Assembly (NCBI RefSeq): GCF_900142625.1
Contig: NZ_FRBN01000004.1
Span: forward strand, 62,001-126,000
Direction of reading: 5' to 3'
Source of the DNA: Roseovarius marisflavi
GTDB lineage: Bacteria; Pseudomonadota; Alphaproteobacteria; Rhodobacterales; Rhodobacteraceae
DNA: 64,000 nucleotides
In this document: piece after piece, positions 43,782 to 53,003 of the stretch
Layout of the letters: every line of letters begins with the position of its first letter
Numbering within the stretch: position 1 is the stretch's first letter
Notes under the pieces: model-generated
Told to the model about the DNA's origin: nothing
Database searches by the model: none
What the model saw: only the letters and a program-made list of their open reading frames with translations
Translations under genes and position numbers: made by a program

Positions 43782-45057
43782 GCGCGGCCGGCAGGTAAAG
43801 CGCCAGTTGCGGAAAGGCGATCAATGCCGCCGCCATGATCAGCATGACACAGACGAACGGGATCGAGCCGATCATCACGTCGCTCATCTTGCCGGATTTG
43901 CGCGCGCCCTGCACCACGTAGAGGTTAAGCCCCACAGGCGGCGTGATCAGCGCCATTTCGATCAGCACGATCATCAGGATACCGAACCAGATCGGATCAT
44001 AGCCCTGCGCCACCACCAGCGGCACGATGATCGGGATCGTCACCACCATCAGCGACAGCGTTTCGATGAAAAAGCCGAGCACGACATAGATCATCACCAC
44101 CACTAGGATGAAGGCGAGCGGCGAGAGGCCAAGCCCTTCAAGAAAGCCCTTGAGCTCGCGGCCAAGCCCGGCCGAGGACAGGGTGAAGTTCAGGAAGGAC
44201 GCGCCGATCACCACCAGCATGATCATCGAGGTGACCTTGATCGTGCCCAAAAGGCTATCCGAGATCATCTTGAACGAAATGCCGCTGGCGAAACCGGCGA
44301 TGACAAAGGCCACGGCAACGCCGACGGCGGCGGCCTCGGTCGGGGTGGCCCAGCCCTTGTAGATCGTGCCGATGATCATGGTGAACAAAAAGATGATCGG
44401 CAAAAGATGCACAAGCGCGCCAAGCATTTGCGACAGCGGAAAGACCCGCCGCTCGCCACCAAGATCGGGTCGGATCAGGCAGATGATCACCGTGATCACG
44501 ATAAAGCCGACGGCTAGAAGGATACCGGGCAAGAGCCCCGCAAGGAACAGCTGAGGAATAGAGGATTGGGTGAGAAAGCCATAAACGATCAGGTTGATCG
44601 ACGGCGGGATCATGATGCCAAGCGTGCCGCCGGCGGCAATCGCGCCGGAAAACAGCTTGGGGTCATAGCCAAGGCGTTCGGCCTGTGGCATGGCGACGGT
44701 CGCGACGGTGGCGGCGGTAGCGACGGACGAGCCCGAGATCGCCGAGAACATCGTCGAGGTGGCGACATTGGCATGCACCAAGCCGCCCGGAAGCCATGAC
44801 ACCCACCGGTCAAGCGCCTCATAGGTGCGCGCGGCGACACCGCTTCGGACAAGGATTTCGCCCAAAAGCACAAAGAAAGGGATCGCGATAAGCGTGGCGC
44901 TGTTGGACGAGGACCAGACCATCTGACCCAGGCCCTTGATCAGGGGAAAGGGGCTAAATAACACATCAATGCCAAAGCCGAGCAGGAACAGCACGATCCC
45001 GACCGGGATTGACAGGCTGAGCAGAGCCAGAAGGCCGACCGACACATAGGTGATCAT
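43774..45057 (-). CDS. TRAP transporter large permease (DctM-like)
   Basis: 427 residues with about 12 membrane segments. Signature stretches are IPFFVLLGEILVRSGVA, TSTMFSAISGSSVATAATVA, GTLGIMIPPSINLIVYG and LITPPVGLNLYVVQG. It uses a Na+ or proton gradient to import an organic acid captured by the DctP protein. The ATG overlaps the DctQ stop as ATGA. Substrate unknown; neighbours are a DUF1445 protein and a LysR regulator. Confidence 0.93.
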   Translation of the reverse strand: MITYVSVGLLALLSLSIPVGIVLFLLGFGIDVLFSPFPLIKGLGQMVWSSSNSATLIAIPFFVLLGEILVRSGVAARTYEALDRWVSWLPGGLVHANVATSTMFSAISGSSVATAATVATVAMPQAERLGYDPKLFSGAIAAGGTLGIMIPPSINLIVYGFLTQSSIPQLFLAGLLPGILLAVGFIVITVIICLIRPDLGGERRVFPLSQMLGALVHLLPIIFLFTMIIGTIYKGWATPTEAAAVGVAVAFVIAGFASGISFKMISDSLLGTIKVTSMIMLVVIGASFLNFTLSSAGLGRELKGFLEGLGLSPLAFILVVVMIYVVLGFFIETLSLMVVTIPIIVPLVVAQGYDPIWFGILMIVLIEMALITPPVGLNLYVVQGARKSGKMSDVMIGSIPFVCVMLIMAAALIAFPQLALYLPAALN

Positions 45058-45602
45058 TGAAACGCCTCCTCTTCGGCAAAGACGCCGATGGCGGCCTCCG
45101 AGGCGTCAAAGCGGCCCTGAAGCACCATCACAAGCGCGGTCACAAAGGTCAGCCAGGCCATCAGAGCGAACCAGAGCCAGCCCGCGAACCACGGCAGTTG
45201 CACCAGCCAGAGCGGCGTTTCCAGCGCGGTATTGGCGCGCGACATATTGCTGATCGAGCGATCCACCACCGGCCAGCAGCGCAGGGCGATCACGCTGACC
45301 GTGCCCGCCATGATCATCAGCGAGGCCAGATCAAACAGGCACCGGCCGCGCCCGGCGGCGCGGCTGCGCAGGATGTCGATGCGGACATGGCCAAGTTCGA
45401 GCATCGCATAGGCCATGCCCCAGGAGGTGGCGATGGCCATCACATAGCCAGACACCTCATCGGTGCCGCCAAAAGAGGACCCCAGCTGACGCAGAATGAT
45501 ATCAAGCAGAACGAAGCCCGCGCAGGCCAGAAGCATGATGCCAATCAGCACCGCCACCACCCGGTTGAGCGCACGTAGTCTTATCAGAAATCTATCGGTC
45601 AT
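45054..45602 (-). CDS. TRAP transporter small permease (DctQ-like)
   Basis: 182 residues with four membrane segments: VVAVLIGIMLLACAGFVLLD, GYVMAIATSWGMAYAML with GHVRIDIL, a third at LASLMIMAGTVSVIAL and a fourth near LWFALMAWLTFVTAL. This is the DctQ pattern. GAGGG precedes the ATG. It bridges DctM and the binding protein. Confidence 0.9.
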   Translation of the reverse strand: MTDRFLIRLRALNRVVAVLIGIMLLACAGFVLLDIILRQLGSSFGGTDEVSGYVMAIATSWGMAYAMLELGHVRIDILRSRAAGRGRCLFDLASLMIMAGTVSVIALRCWPVVDRSISNMSRANTALETPLWLVQLPWFAGWLWFALMAWLTFVTALVMVLQGRFDASEAAIGVFAEEEAFQ

Positions 45603-45629
45603 TTGGGGCCCTCTCCGGCGCTTTTACGA

Positions 45630-46667
45630 TCAGTTGGCGGTGACTTGCACGCCAACGACCTCGCCCACAGATGCGTTCCAGCGCGCAACCCAATCCGCAC
45701 CGGCGCGACCAGCCCAATCCGGCAGCACTTCGGTCTCCAGGATCTCGCGGGCGGTGGCGAAATCGGCATCGCTTGCCTCGACAAGGGTCATCGAGCGCGC
45801 ATCGCCCGCCGGGCATTCGCCATTGCCGGTCAGACAGGCGATGTCATTGACCAAGGCGTCTTGGGCCGATGACCATGCGGGGGCCTCGAAGTTGGCTTTG
45901 ATCTCGGATGAGATCAGGCTTTGCATGTCGCCGCTCAGGCTGTTCCATTTGTCGAGGTTGATCGCGGTCACAACCGAATCCCACCCGCCAAGCGGCAGGG
46001 TCAGAAGATGCGAGGACACCTCCCACCAGCCGGCGCTATAGCCCGAGCCGGCACCGGTCACGGCACAATCCACAACGCCTTTTTGCAAGGCGCCCGGCAC
46101 TTCGGAGAAGGACACGTTCACACCTTCGGCGCCAAGCGCGTCAAGGAATTTGGCGGTCATGCGACCCGAGGCGCGCACCTTGAGGCCCTTGAGATCGGCC
46201 AGACCGTCAATCGGCGCGTTACAGAACACGACCTGCGGCGGATAGGGCGCGATCGCAAGAACGTGGCTGTTGAAGCGGGCGTTATAGATGTCTTCGACCA
46301 TCGGGCGGGCGGCATCGACCATCGCCTTGGCCTCATCTGCGGTGAGCGCCAGAAGCGGCACATCGAGACCTTCAAGCTCGGGGGCGTCGGCCACGGCGTA
46401 ATCGGCCACGGTCATGGCAACGTCGTAAACTCCATCGCCAAGCAGGCGGTAAATGTCACCGACACCCAGCCCCATCTGATCGTGGGTGGTGACTGCGGTG
46501 GCGATCTCGCCGCCCGAAGCGGCGGGCAGGGTCTCACCCCAGAACGGTGCCTCGTATTGCTTGTGCAGCGGCAGGCCAGACCAGCTTCCGACGACCGATA
46601 TATCCTCGGCCATGGCGGGGGCGGCGACAAGCGCGGTGGTGGCAAGCAGGCTTAGTGTCTTTTTCAT
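45630..46667 (-). CDS. TRAP transporter solute-binding protein (DctP-like)
   Basis: 345 residues with a signal peptide (LSLLATTALVAAPAMAE). Family features are DGVYDVAMTVADYAV, DLKGLKVRASGRMTAKFLDAL with the conserved Arg that holds a carboxylate, and SEVPGALQKGVVDCAVTGAGSG. AAGGAGAAG precedes the ATG. It should bind an organic acid in the periplasm. Cysteines near 179, 221 and 295 are present. Confidence 0.92.
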   Translation of the reverse strand: MKKTLSLLATTALVAAPAMAEDISVVGSWSGLPLHKQYEAPFWGETLPAASGGEIATAVTTHDQMGLGVGDIYRLLGDGVYDVAMTVADYAVADAPELEGLDVPLLALTADEAKAMVDAARPMVEDIYNARFNSHVLAIAPYPPQVVFCNAPIDGLADLKGLKVRASGRMTAKFLDALGAEGVNVSFSEVPGALQKGVVDCAVTGAGSGYSAGWWEVSSHLLTLPLGGWDSVVTAINLDKWNSLSGDMQSLISSEIKANFEAPAWSSAQDALVNDIACLTGNGECPAGDARSMTLVEASDADFATAREILETEVLPDWAGRAGADWVARWNASVGEVVGVQVTAN

Positions 46668-46700
46668 GTGACTTCTCCTTGTTGGGTTGTTTTTGCTTTT

Positions 46701-47513
46701 TCAGGGCCGCAACACCGGAACTTCGGCATCCTCGGCAATATCGGTAATCAGCATATGACCCGGCTTGTGGGTAATGCAAATCGGCAGCCTGGCGCGCGAC
46801 ACTGCCGCCTGCGGGGTGACGCCACAGGCCCAGAACACCGGGATCTTGCCGGGCTCGTCGGGCACCGGATCGCCCCAATCGGGCGCGCCGATATTGGCGA
46901 TGCCGATCTGTTCAGGGTCGCCCCAATGCACCGGCGCGCCATGCGCCAGCGGATAGCGGCGGCTGATGGTTTGCACCTGTTCAAGGCGTGCCGGGTCGAT
47001 CATCCGCATGCTCACCACCATCGGGCCACAGAACGGCCCGGCCGGGGTGGTTTCGATACTGGTGCGATACATCGGCACGGTGGTGTTGTTCTGAATATGC
47101 CAGAGGTTGATGCTGGCCTGTTCAAGCGCGTGTTCAAACGTAAAGGAACAGCCAAGCGCGAAGGCCACGAAATCATCCTGCCAGAGGGCGGTGATGTCGG
47201 TGGTGCTCTCGGTGAGCAGGCCATCGCGGTAGATGTTATAGGCGGGCACGTCGCGGCGGATATCAATGTCGCGGCCAAGGGTGACCATCATCGGATTGCC
47301 GGTATCCGACACCCCGGTCAGCGGGCAGGGCTTGGGGTTTCTTTGGCAAAACCGCATGAAATCAAGCGCGTAACGCTCTGGCATGATCGCAAGATTGGCC
47401 TGCAAAAGGCCCGCGCCAAGCCCGGCGGTATGCGATGTATATTCCCCGGCGCGAATGGTGGCGCGCAGGTCCTCGATGGGCATGGTCCTTAGGGATTGAT
47501 AATCGGCTGTCAA
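46701..47513 (-). CDS. DUF1445 (YcsI-like) putative hydro-lyase
   Basis: 270 residues of DUF1445. Conserved stretches are TAGLGAGLLQANLAI, DFMRFCQRNPKPCPLTGVS, ALGCSFTFEHAL, FCGPMVVSMR and WACGVTPQAAV with GHMLITD. Members are annotated as hydro-lyases, one relative being a D-glutamate cyclase. A TTG start at 47513 is preceded by GGGAGAG; an internal ATG at 47483 is a possible alternative. It lies between LysR and TRAP genes, so it likely acts on the imported acid. Confidence 0.82.
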   Translation of the reverse strand: MTADYQSLRTMPIEDLRATIRAGEYTSHTAGLGAGLLQANLAIMPERYALDFMRFCQRNPKPCPLTGVSDTGNPMMVTLGRDIDIRRDVPAYNIYRDGLLTESTTDITALWQDDFVAFALGCSFTFEHALEQASINLWHIQNNTTVPMYRTSIETTPAGPFCGPMVVSMRMIDPARLEQVQTISRRYPLAHGAPVHWGDPEQIGIANIGAPDWGDPVPDEPGKIPVFWACGVTPQAAVSRARLPICITHKPGHMLITDIAEDAEVPVLRP

Positions 47514-47593
47514 ATCTGGCTCTCCCGGTTTGGCACAGGCTGACGGGTTCTGGGCATAAAGGCAAATCGAAATAATTTGCCCATTTGCATCAC

Positions 47594-48496
47594 CTATTTT
47601 GATGCATCTGGATAGGCCCGCGCCACGCCAAGCGCAATTTTGGCCGCGGATTCAACCACATGGCTTTTGGGATCGCCGAGATAAGAGAGCGAAAAGCGCA
47701 GCGGGCCCGGGGTCCAGCCGGGATCAAACTCGCGCAGGGTGCCGCCTTTGAGATAGGGCGCGCCAAGGGCGCGGGGCAGGGCGGCAACGCCAAGCCCGGC
47801 CTCGACAAGGCGAAAACAGGCCGAGAGGGACGACGAGGGAAACAGCGAGACACCGGGACCAACCCTTTCAAATAAAACGGTTTTCAGCTCGCGGTAGGGG
47901 CGGGTGTTGCGGGCATAGGTGATGATCGGCTTGCTGTCCAACAGGGTGGCATCATCGCCGCCCACCCCGCGCATATCGGCGGCGGCGTACCAGGCGAGAT
48001 CAAAGCCCGGCAGCTCGATATTATTGACCGAATATTCCGAGACAGGCCCCAGAAGAATGGCAAGGTCAATCTCGCGGTTCAGCAATCCATCGCGCAGGTT
48101 GGTCGAAATATCGACGTTGATTTCAATCTCGACCTTGGGAAATTCGTGGTGCAGCGCCGAAACAAATTCAGGCAGCCAGCATTGCGCGATGGTTTCCGAT
48201 ACGCCAAGGCGCAGGATAAAATCAATGCCTTGCGGATCGGTGATATTGGCCTCGACCAATTGCGAGAGGTGCTCGAACTGTTCGGCATAACTCACCAGCC
48301 GCTCGCCGCGTTTGGTCAGGCGCAGACCGCTTGCGGTGCGATCGAACAGGTCGGCGGCCAGCGATTGTTCAAGGTTCTTGATCCGCGCGGTGACGGCGGG
48401 TTGGGTGATGTTGAGGCCAAGCGCGGCCTTGCGGACGCTGCCTAGGCGCACCGTCGCGAGAAAGGTGCGAAGCTGTTCGATGTTTATTCTGGCCAT
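47594..48496 (-). CDS. LysR-family transcriptional regulator
   Basis: 300 residues. N-terminal HTH: INIEQLRTFLATVRLGSVRKAALGLNITQPAVTARIKNLE, given here in its key halves LGSVRKAALGLNITQPAV and TARIKNLEQSL, followed by FDRTASGLRLTKRGE. The effector domain includes LRLGVSETIAQCWLPEF. It is encoded upstream of and codirectional with the DUF1445 and TRAP genes, so it most likely controls them. Confidence 0.9.
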   Translation of the reverse strand: MARINIEQLRTFLATVRLGSVRKAALGLNITQPAVTARIKNLEQSLAADLFDRTASGLRLTKRGERLVSYAEQFEHLSQLVEANITDPQGIDFILRLGVSETIAQCWLPEFVSALHHEFPKVEIEINVDISTNLRDGLLNREIDLAILLGPVSEYSVNNIELPGFDLAWYAAADMRGVGGDDATLLDSKPIITYARNTRPYRELKTVLFERVGPGVSLFPSSSLSACFRLVEAGLGVAALPRALGAPYLKGGTLREFDPGWTPGPLRFSLSYLGDPKSHVVESAAKIALGVARAYPDASK

Positions 48497-48539
48497 TGCG
48501 CGATGATTGCCTGCGACGGGGCAAAAGGAAAGGCCCGCG

Positions 48540-48920
48540 TCAAAGGCCGAGCACGGCAGCGAAAAGCGCGATATAGGTCACTTGATGCGCGCCCTGATCC
48601 AGCCCCAGATAACGCCAAAAGGCGGTTTGGCCTGCATCGAGGTCGCGTCGCCTGACCGCGCGGGCCTTGGCCCAGTCAATGTGGTAATGCACGGTGGCCT
48701 CGGCGAGGGAGAGCATGAGCGCCGCCCCGGCTGGCACCCCGGCCCAGATCAGGATCGGCGCCGAAAGCGCGCCATGCACCCCCGCATGCACAAGCCCGCC
48801 GGGGTGGCCATAACGGCCCTTGTTGGCCAGCATCCAATCGGTTTGCCAGAGGTAATCGCCGATGAAATGCTTGATCTGAAAGAGGACCAGAACAGCGATC
48901 ATCTCAGGGTTCGTGATCAT
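48540..48920 (-). CDS. DUF3307 family membrane protein
   Basis: 126 residues with three to four hydrophobic segments. The DUF3307 features are FQIKHFIGDYLWQTDWML near the N-terminus, GGLVHAGVHGAL and LAEATVHYHIDWAKAR, with several conserved His and Asp residues in the membrane. ATG 48920 follows GGGGGC and overlaps the upstream gene by 17 bases, implying coupling. Function is unknown. Confidence 0.8.
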   Translation of the reverse strand: MITNPEMIAVLVLFQIKHFIGDYLWQTDWMLANKGRYGHPGGLVHAGVHGALSAPILIWAGVPAGAALMLSLAEATVHYHIDWAKARAVRRRDLDAGQTAFWRYLGLDQGAHQVTYIALFAAVLGL

Positions 48921-49419
48921 CAAAGCCCCCCTTTCGCGCAGTGGACAGGCGTTGATTGGCGGCGACAAGCTTGGCGCGGGTATCGCGCGACATGGCGTTT
49001 TCCACCAGTAGGCGCAGATCTCTGTAGCGCCGGATAAGGCGGTTCAGTGCGCCGCCGGTGATGGTGAACAGGCGCGCGGGCCGGGCCAGGGGTTTTGGCA
49101 TGGGGCCAAAGACCTGTGTGATCAGCGCCTTGTCTTCGGGTGAAAACCGCAGGCCGCTGTTAAGCCAGATCAGCCGGGCAAGCCCGCCGAGACTTATCGC
49201 GATCCAGAACACCTGAATAAGGGCCGAGGACAGGTTGAAGGCCGCGCTCAGGCTTATGAGCACAAAAGAGGCCGCAAGCAGGTTGAGCAGCGCGTAGATA
49301 TAGTTGCTGCCGCGGATCACCCCGGCCTGAAGCGCCACCCCCAGATGACCGGACCAGTCGAAGACCCAGGGTGGCAGAGTGGATAACATCTTGGGCAATA
49401 TCCCTTTCTTATCGGCCAA
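48904..49419 (-). CDS. small membrane protein, CBU_0592-like N-terminal domain
   Basis: 171 residues. Residues about 36-85 form two hydrophobic segments, IYALLNLLAASFVLISLSA and AFNLSSALIQVFWIAISLGG, resembling the CBU_0592-like domain. The remainder is soluble, starting LRFSPEDKALITQVFG, and rich in Arg. It starts five bases after the cyclase stop and overlaps the DUF3307 gene, so the three are likely coexpressed. No catalytic motif is seen and function is unknown. Confidence 0.6.
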   Translation of the reverse strand: MADKKGILPKMLSTLPPWVFDWSGHLGVALQAGVIRGSNYIYALLNLLAASFVLISLSAAFNLSSALIQVFWIAISLGGLARLIWLNSGLRFSPEDKALITQVFGPMPKPLARPARLFTITGGALNRLIRRYRDLRLLVENAMSRDTRAKLVAANQRLSTARKGGFDDHEP

Positions 49420-49424
49420 GGGCC

Positions 49425-51203
49425 TTAGTCACGGGGCAATCCCATGCTGACGAGGGCTTCAAGCTGCGGGGCGACACCGGCCACGAGCGCGGGCCATTTG
49501 GGAAAGTGAAACGCGTGCTGAATGGTGTGCAGCGTCAGGTTTGGCCGCACCGCCAGAGCGTTTTCGAGAGCGCGGCGCGCCGCCACCTCATCGTCGCGTT
49601 TAAGCGCGGTCACCGCGACGGCGATATGTACAAAGGTTTCCGCGCCCGGCAGGCGCGCGGCGGGATCAAGATAATGGCGCACGTTCTCGCCCAGTTCCAT
49701 ATCGCGCAGCCAGATCGACATCACCAGCATCCAGTGAAATGACCAGGCCAGCGGGTCTTGCGGGCTAAGGCGCACCGCCTCAAGGCCGGCGGCTTCCATC
49801 TCGTAGGTGTCGGGCTCTGGCTGAAAGAGGTTGATAAAAGTCTGGACGCTATAGACGAGGGCGTCATTGTCATTGAGTGCCTTGGCACGGGCAAGCGCAT
49901 CGCGGGCATCCGCCTCGCGGCCCTGAATGGTCATGAGCTGGGCCAGAGTGGCATGGCCAAGTTCAAGACGGTCGTCAAGTTGCACCGCGAGGGTGGCATG
50001 CTTCATGCCCTCTGCCACATCTTTCTGGGGATCGGTGCTTCGGCCGGAATAGACCCGAACCGCATGCACCCGCCCCAACAGGGCATGTGGAAGCGCATAG
50101 GTGTCATCGGCCTCGGCGGCGGCCTTGAACAGGCCGTAGGCGTTGCGAAAGCTGCCGACGGTGCGCATGTCGATCTCGGCCAGACCCTTTTGGCACAACT
50201 CCCAGGCCGACAGGCTATCGGTGGGTTTGCTGCGCGAGATGTTGCGCTCATGCGCGCCGATCTCGGGCGTGAGGCCGGTGACAAGACAGCGGGTGATGTC
50301 ATCCTGAAGCTCGAAGATATCTTCGATGTCGCGGTCATATCTGTCCGACCAGATTTGCTGGCCGGTGGCGGCCTCGATCAGTTGCGCCGAAACCCGCAGG
50401 CGTTGCCCGGCGCGACGCACCGCGCCCTTGACCACATAGCGTGCGCCGGTGTCCCGGGCGATCTGGCGCACGTCATGGGCGCGGTCCTTGTAGACAAAGC
50501 TTGACCCGCGCGCGATCACGAAGAGCGAGCGAAAGCGCGACAGCGCGTTGATCACGTCTTCGGCAATGCCATCGGCCAGAAACCCGTCCTCGATCGAGGG
50601 TGACATATTGTCAAACGGCAGCACGATCACCGACGGGCGGTCGCTACGGCGTTGTTCCTGGCCGGGGCTGTCGCCCTCGACGCCGGTGCTGACCTGCCAG
50701 ACCTCGACCGGGGTCGGGATGTTGCGGACGTATTGCATGCCCTGCCCGGTGATGGTGAGGGTCTGGTCATTGATCAGCATATCCCGCACGCTGCGCGACA
50801 CGCAGATCCCGCCCGGCGGCGACAGGGTTTCAAGGCGCGCGGCAATATTGACGACATCGCCAAGCACGTCGTCGCCATCAACCAGAACGCTGCCGTGATT
50901 GATGCCGACGCGAAAGCGGATGCGGGTATCTTCAGGGCGGTCGGCCTCATGGGCGGCCACGGCGCGTTGCACGGCGGTCGAGGCGCGAATGGCGGCGCCG
51001 GGTTGGGGGAACTCGACCAAAAGGCCATCGCCCATGGTCTTGACCACGCGCCCGCCCTCGGCGGTGACGGCGGGATCGATGACAGTGTGGCGCAGATCGT
51101 GCAGGCGCGCGAAAACTTCTTCTTCGGCATGCGCAACCAGGCGCGAGAACCCCACCACGTCAGCGGCAACAATTGTGGTTGCTTTTCGTTCCATCGTTTT
51201 CAC
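49425..51203 (-). CDS. class III adenylate/guanylate cyclase with TolB-like and TPR regions
   Basis: 592 residues. The cyclase domain comes first. It has the metal Asp in VAADVVGFSRLV, GGRVVKTMGDGLLVEF with the second metal Asp and substrate Lys, and GDVVNIAARLE with transition-state Asn and Arg, so it should be active. A TolB-like region follows (VIVLPFDNMSPSIEDGFLA, RYVVKGAVRRAGQRLRVSAQ), then TPR-like helical repeats. GTG 51203 is favoured because GGGAG is well spaced; ATG 51194 is possible. Codirectional neighbours include a transporter with a cNMP-binding domain, suggesting a local cAMP circuit. Confidence 0.88.
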   Translation of the reverse strand: MKTMERKATTIVAADVVGFSRLVAHAEEEVFARLHDLRHTVIDPAVTAEGGRVVKTMGDGLLVEFPQPGAAIRASTAVQRAVAAHEADRPEDTRIRFRVGINHGSVLVDGDDVLGDVVNIAARLETLSPPGGICVSRSVRDMLINDQTLTITGQGMQYVRNIPTPVEVWQVSTGVEGDSPGQEQRRSDRPSVIVLPFDNMSPSIEDGFLADGIAEDVINALSRFRSLFVIARGSSFVYKDRAHDVRQIARDTGARYVVKGAVRRAGQRLRVSAQLIEAATGQQIWSDRYDRDIEDIFELQDDITRCLVTGLTPEIGAHERNISRSKPTDSLSAWELCQKGLAEIDMRTVGSFRNAYGLFKAAAEADDTYALPHALLGRVHAVRVYSGRSTDPQKDVAEGMKHATLAVQLDDRLELGHATLAQLMTIQGREADARDALARAKALNDNDALVYSVQTFINLFQPEPDTYEMEAAGLEAVRLSPQDPLAWSFHWMLVMSIWLRDMELGENVRHYLDPAARLPGAETFVHIAVAVTALKRDDEVAARRALENALAVRPNLTLHTIQHAFHFPKWPALVAGVAPQLEALVSMGLPRD

Positions 51204-51271
51204 AGGGTTCTCCCTTGCCTGTTCATGCTGGCATGCTCTGCCCGCGACCCCCAAATCGCGGGCGGGCATCG

Positions 51272-52840
51272 TTATGTCACCTGGCCAACCGCTCCCCGAT
51301 CAATACCCGTAACATGAGCATTCAGGGTGATATCTAGTGTCGGCGCCATCTGTGTCCAGATATCGAGCCAGCCCTTTGACAGAACCGTGACTGCCGGTTT
51401 GTCGCTAAAGATCATGCCAAGTGTGAGCGGCAGCGATATCCAGATCAATCCATAATAGGCCGGGATCTGTTTCAACGGCCCATAGCCTTGGACGGAATAG
51501 GCATATTCAAGCATGCCGGTCAGCAACAGAAGATCGTTTTTCTCAAGGAAATCGTAGAAGCTGTCGTATTGCAGCAACGCGGTCGGCGGGCTGAGCGGCA
51601 TCGGCAGGGTCAGCCCGCGATAAAGCGCCAAAAGGGCATCATATTCCAAGAGCTTGAGCAGCATCTCAAGCTTGAGTTTGTCCGGATCAAACCCATCCAG
51701 CCATTTGGCGGGCTCGGCAAAGGGTTGATTGGCCTCGTAATAGCCCTTGAGCAGCGTATATTCGGTATAATCAATCAGCGGCTCTGTCATCGGAACGCCG
51801 TCAAACTGACCAGCGGTGGTCATGCCGCGGATGGTTTTGCCTTTGGGGTCATCATGGCTGGGGGTCAGGAACATGCCCTCGCGGATGTTGTCCACCATGA
51901 AGTCGCAGGCGGCAAAATGATTGGCCATGGCATCATAGGCTGGCGAAAGATAACAGGTGCCCAGCTCGCAGGCGGTCTGACCGCCGTTCGGCGAGGGTGT
52001 GTCATAGGTGACGGTATGCGTCTTGCCGCCAAAGCGGCCAGTGCTCTCAAGGATTTCGACATTGGTATAGCACAGCTCTTTCAGGCGGTGCGCAAACATC
52101 ATCCCCGACGGACCCGCCCCCAGCACGATGATCGAAGCGTCCTTGTGATCGGGCAGAGACCAGCCAAGCCGACCCTGATTTTCAATCAGCATGCCGCCAT
52201 ATTGCCAGCATTGCAGGACCGATTCAAAACAGGTCGAGCCATGCACGTAGATCGTGTTGTTCTTGCCTTGAAGGTCCAGGTAATCCCATGGCCCGCCCGC
52301 AAGCAGCCCGGCATTGTCGAAGTGATCGAAATAGGGCGTGCGCAGATCAACCGGCAGGCTGGCGGAATCGGTAACGATCTCGTAATCGGGATAGGGCCAC
52401 CAAGACAGTGTTGGCAGCGTGGCATTCAGGTTGTCCAGAAACTGTTGCTCGGTCATCGGCGTGGTTTCGGGACCCTCTAGTTGATAGACGGTGACAAGGT
52501 TCTCGGCCATGCCATTGGCGGTTTCCAGCGAGAATTGCTTGGCCGTTTCATTGCGATATCCACTGACATTGCCGGCCATGTCCGAAATTTCCTGCGGCGA
52601 CAGGATGATGCCGAATTCCGGCGCGGGGCTTGGCACCTTTACCTTCAGCAAAGTGGTGTGGAAGGTGTAGTTCTTGAACTTTGAAAACAGGTCCAGTTCG
52701 GTCTGCGTATAGTCGCAGGTGCCGATCAGGTTGCGCGGCTCGCAGGCCACGACCAGAAGGTCGCAGGTTTTGGTCACCGGCGCGCCGCCGTCGATGGAAA
52801 CGGTAAGGGAAACAGGATTGCTTGTGGCTGAATTTTTCAA
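51272..52840 (-). CDS. FAD-dependent oxidoreductase with apparent circular permutation
   Basis: 522 residues in unusual order. The FAD-binding dinucleotide motif VLGAGPSGMMFAHRL with ILESTGRFGGK lies at residues 239-272 rather than at the N-terminus. Residues 1-225 look like the C-terminal half of an amine-oxidase-like flavoprotein: CDLLVVACEPRNL near 26-38 and YVHGSTCFESVLQCWQYGG at 198-216. The protein ends in VTVLSKGWLDIWTQ...NAHVTGIDR, which normally runs into the strand now found at the N-terminus. A TTG start at 52840 has AAGGAG seven bases upstream, so the N-terminus looks genuine. No signal peptide. Substrate unknown. Confidence 0.75.
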   Translation of the reverse strand: MKNSATSNPVSLTVSIDGGAPVTKTCDLLVVACEPRNLIGTCDYTQTELDLFSKFKNYTFHTTLLKVKVPSPAPEFGIILSPQEISDMAGNVSGYRNETAKQFSLETANGMAENLVTVYQLEGPETTPMTEQQFLDNLNATLPTLSWWPYPDYEIVTDSASLPVDLRTPYFDHFDNAGLLAGGPWDYLDLQGKNNTIYVHGSTCFESVLQCWQYGGMLIENQGRLGWSLPDHKDASIIVLGAGPSGMMFAHRLKELCYTNVEILESTGRFGGKTHTVTYDTPSPNGGQTACELGTCYLSPAYDAMANHFAACDFMVDNIREGMFLTPSHDDPKGKTIRGMTTAGQFDGVPMTEPLIDYTEYTLLKGYYEANQPFAEPAKWLDGFDPDKLKLEMLLKLLEYDALLALYRGLTLPMPLSPPTALLQYDSFYDFLEKNDLLLLTGMLEYAYSVQGYGPLKQIPAYYGLIWISLPLTLGMIFSDKPAVTVLSKGWLDIWTQMAPTLDITLNAHVTGIDRGAVGQVT

Positions 52841-53003
52841 AATGAAACTCCTTCAGTGGTCGTCTAATATCTGTTTAAAACCGCTTGAAACAAAACGAAT
52901 TGAGATTTCAGGTCTCAACACACCAATGGCGCGAGCCATCAATAGGTTAACCATAACATAGCCTAAAAGTGTATTCAGCAAATAACTGAAAGGTTTTGGG
53001 TGA

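Noticed and set aside
51272..52840. Frameshift or broken two-gene explanation for the odd flavoprotein
   Set aside because: One uninterrupted frame with a good ribosome site, a proper stop and even codon use. There is no room upstream (163-base AT-rich gap) for a missing half.
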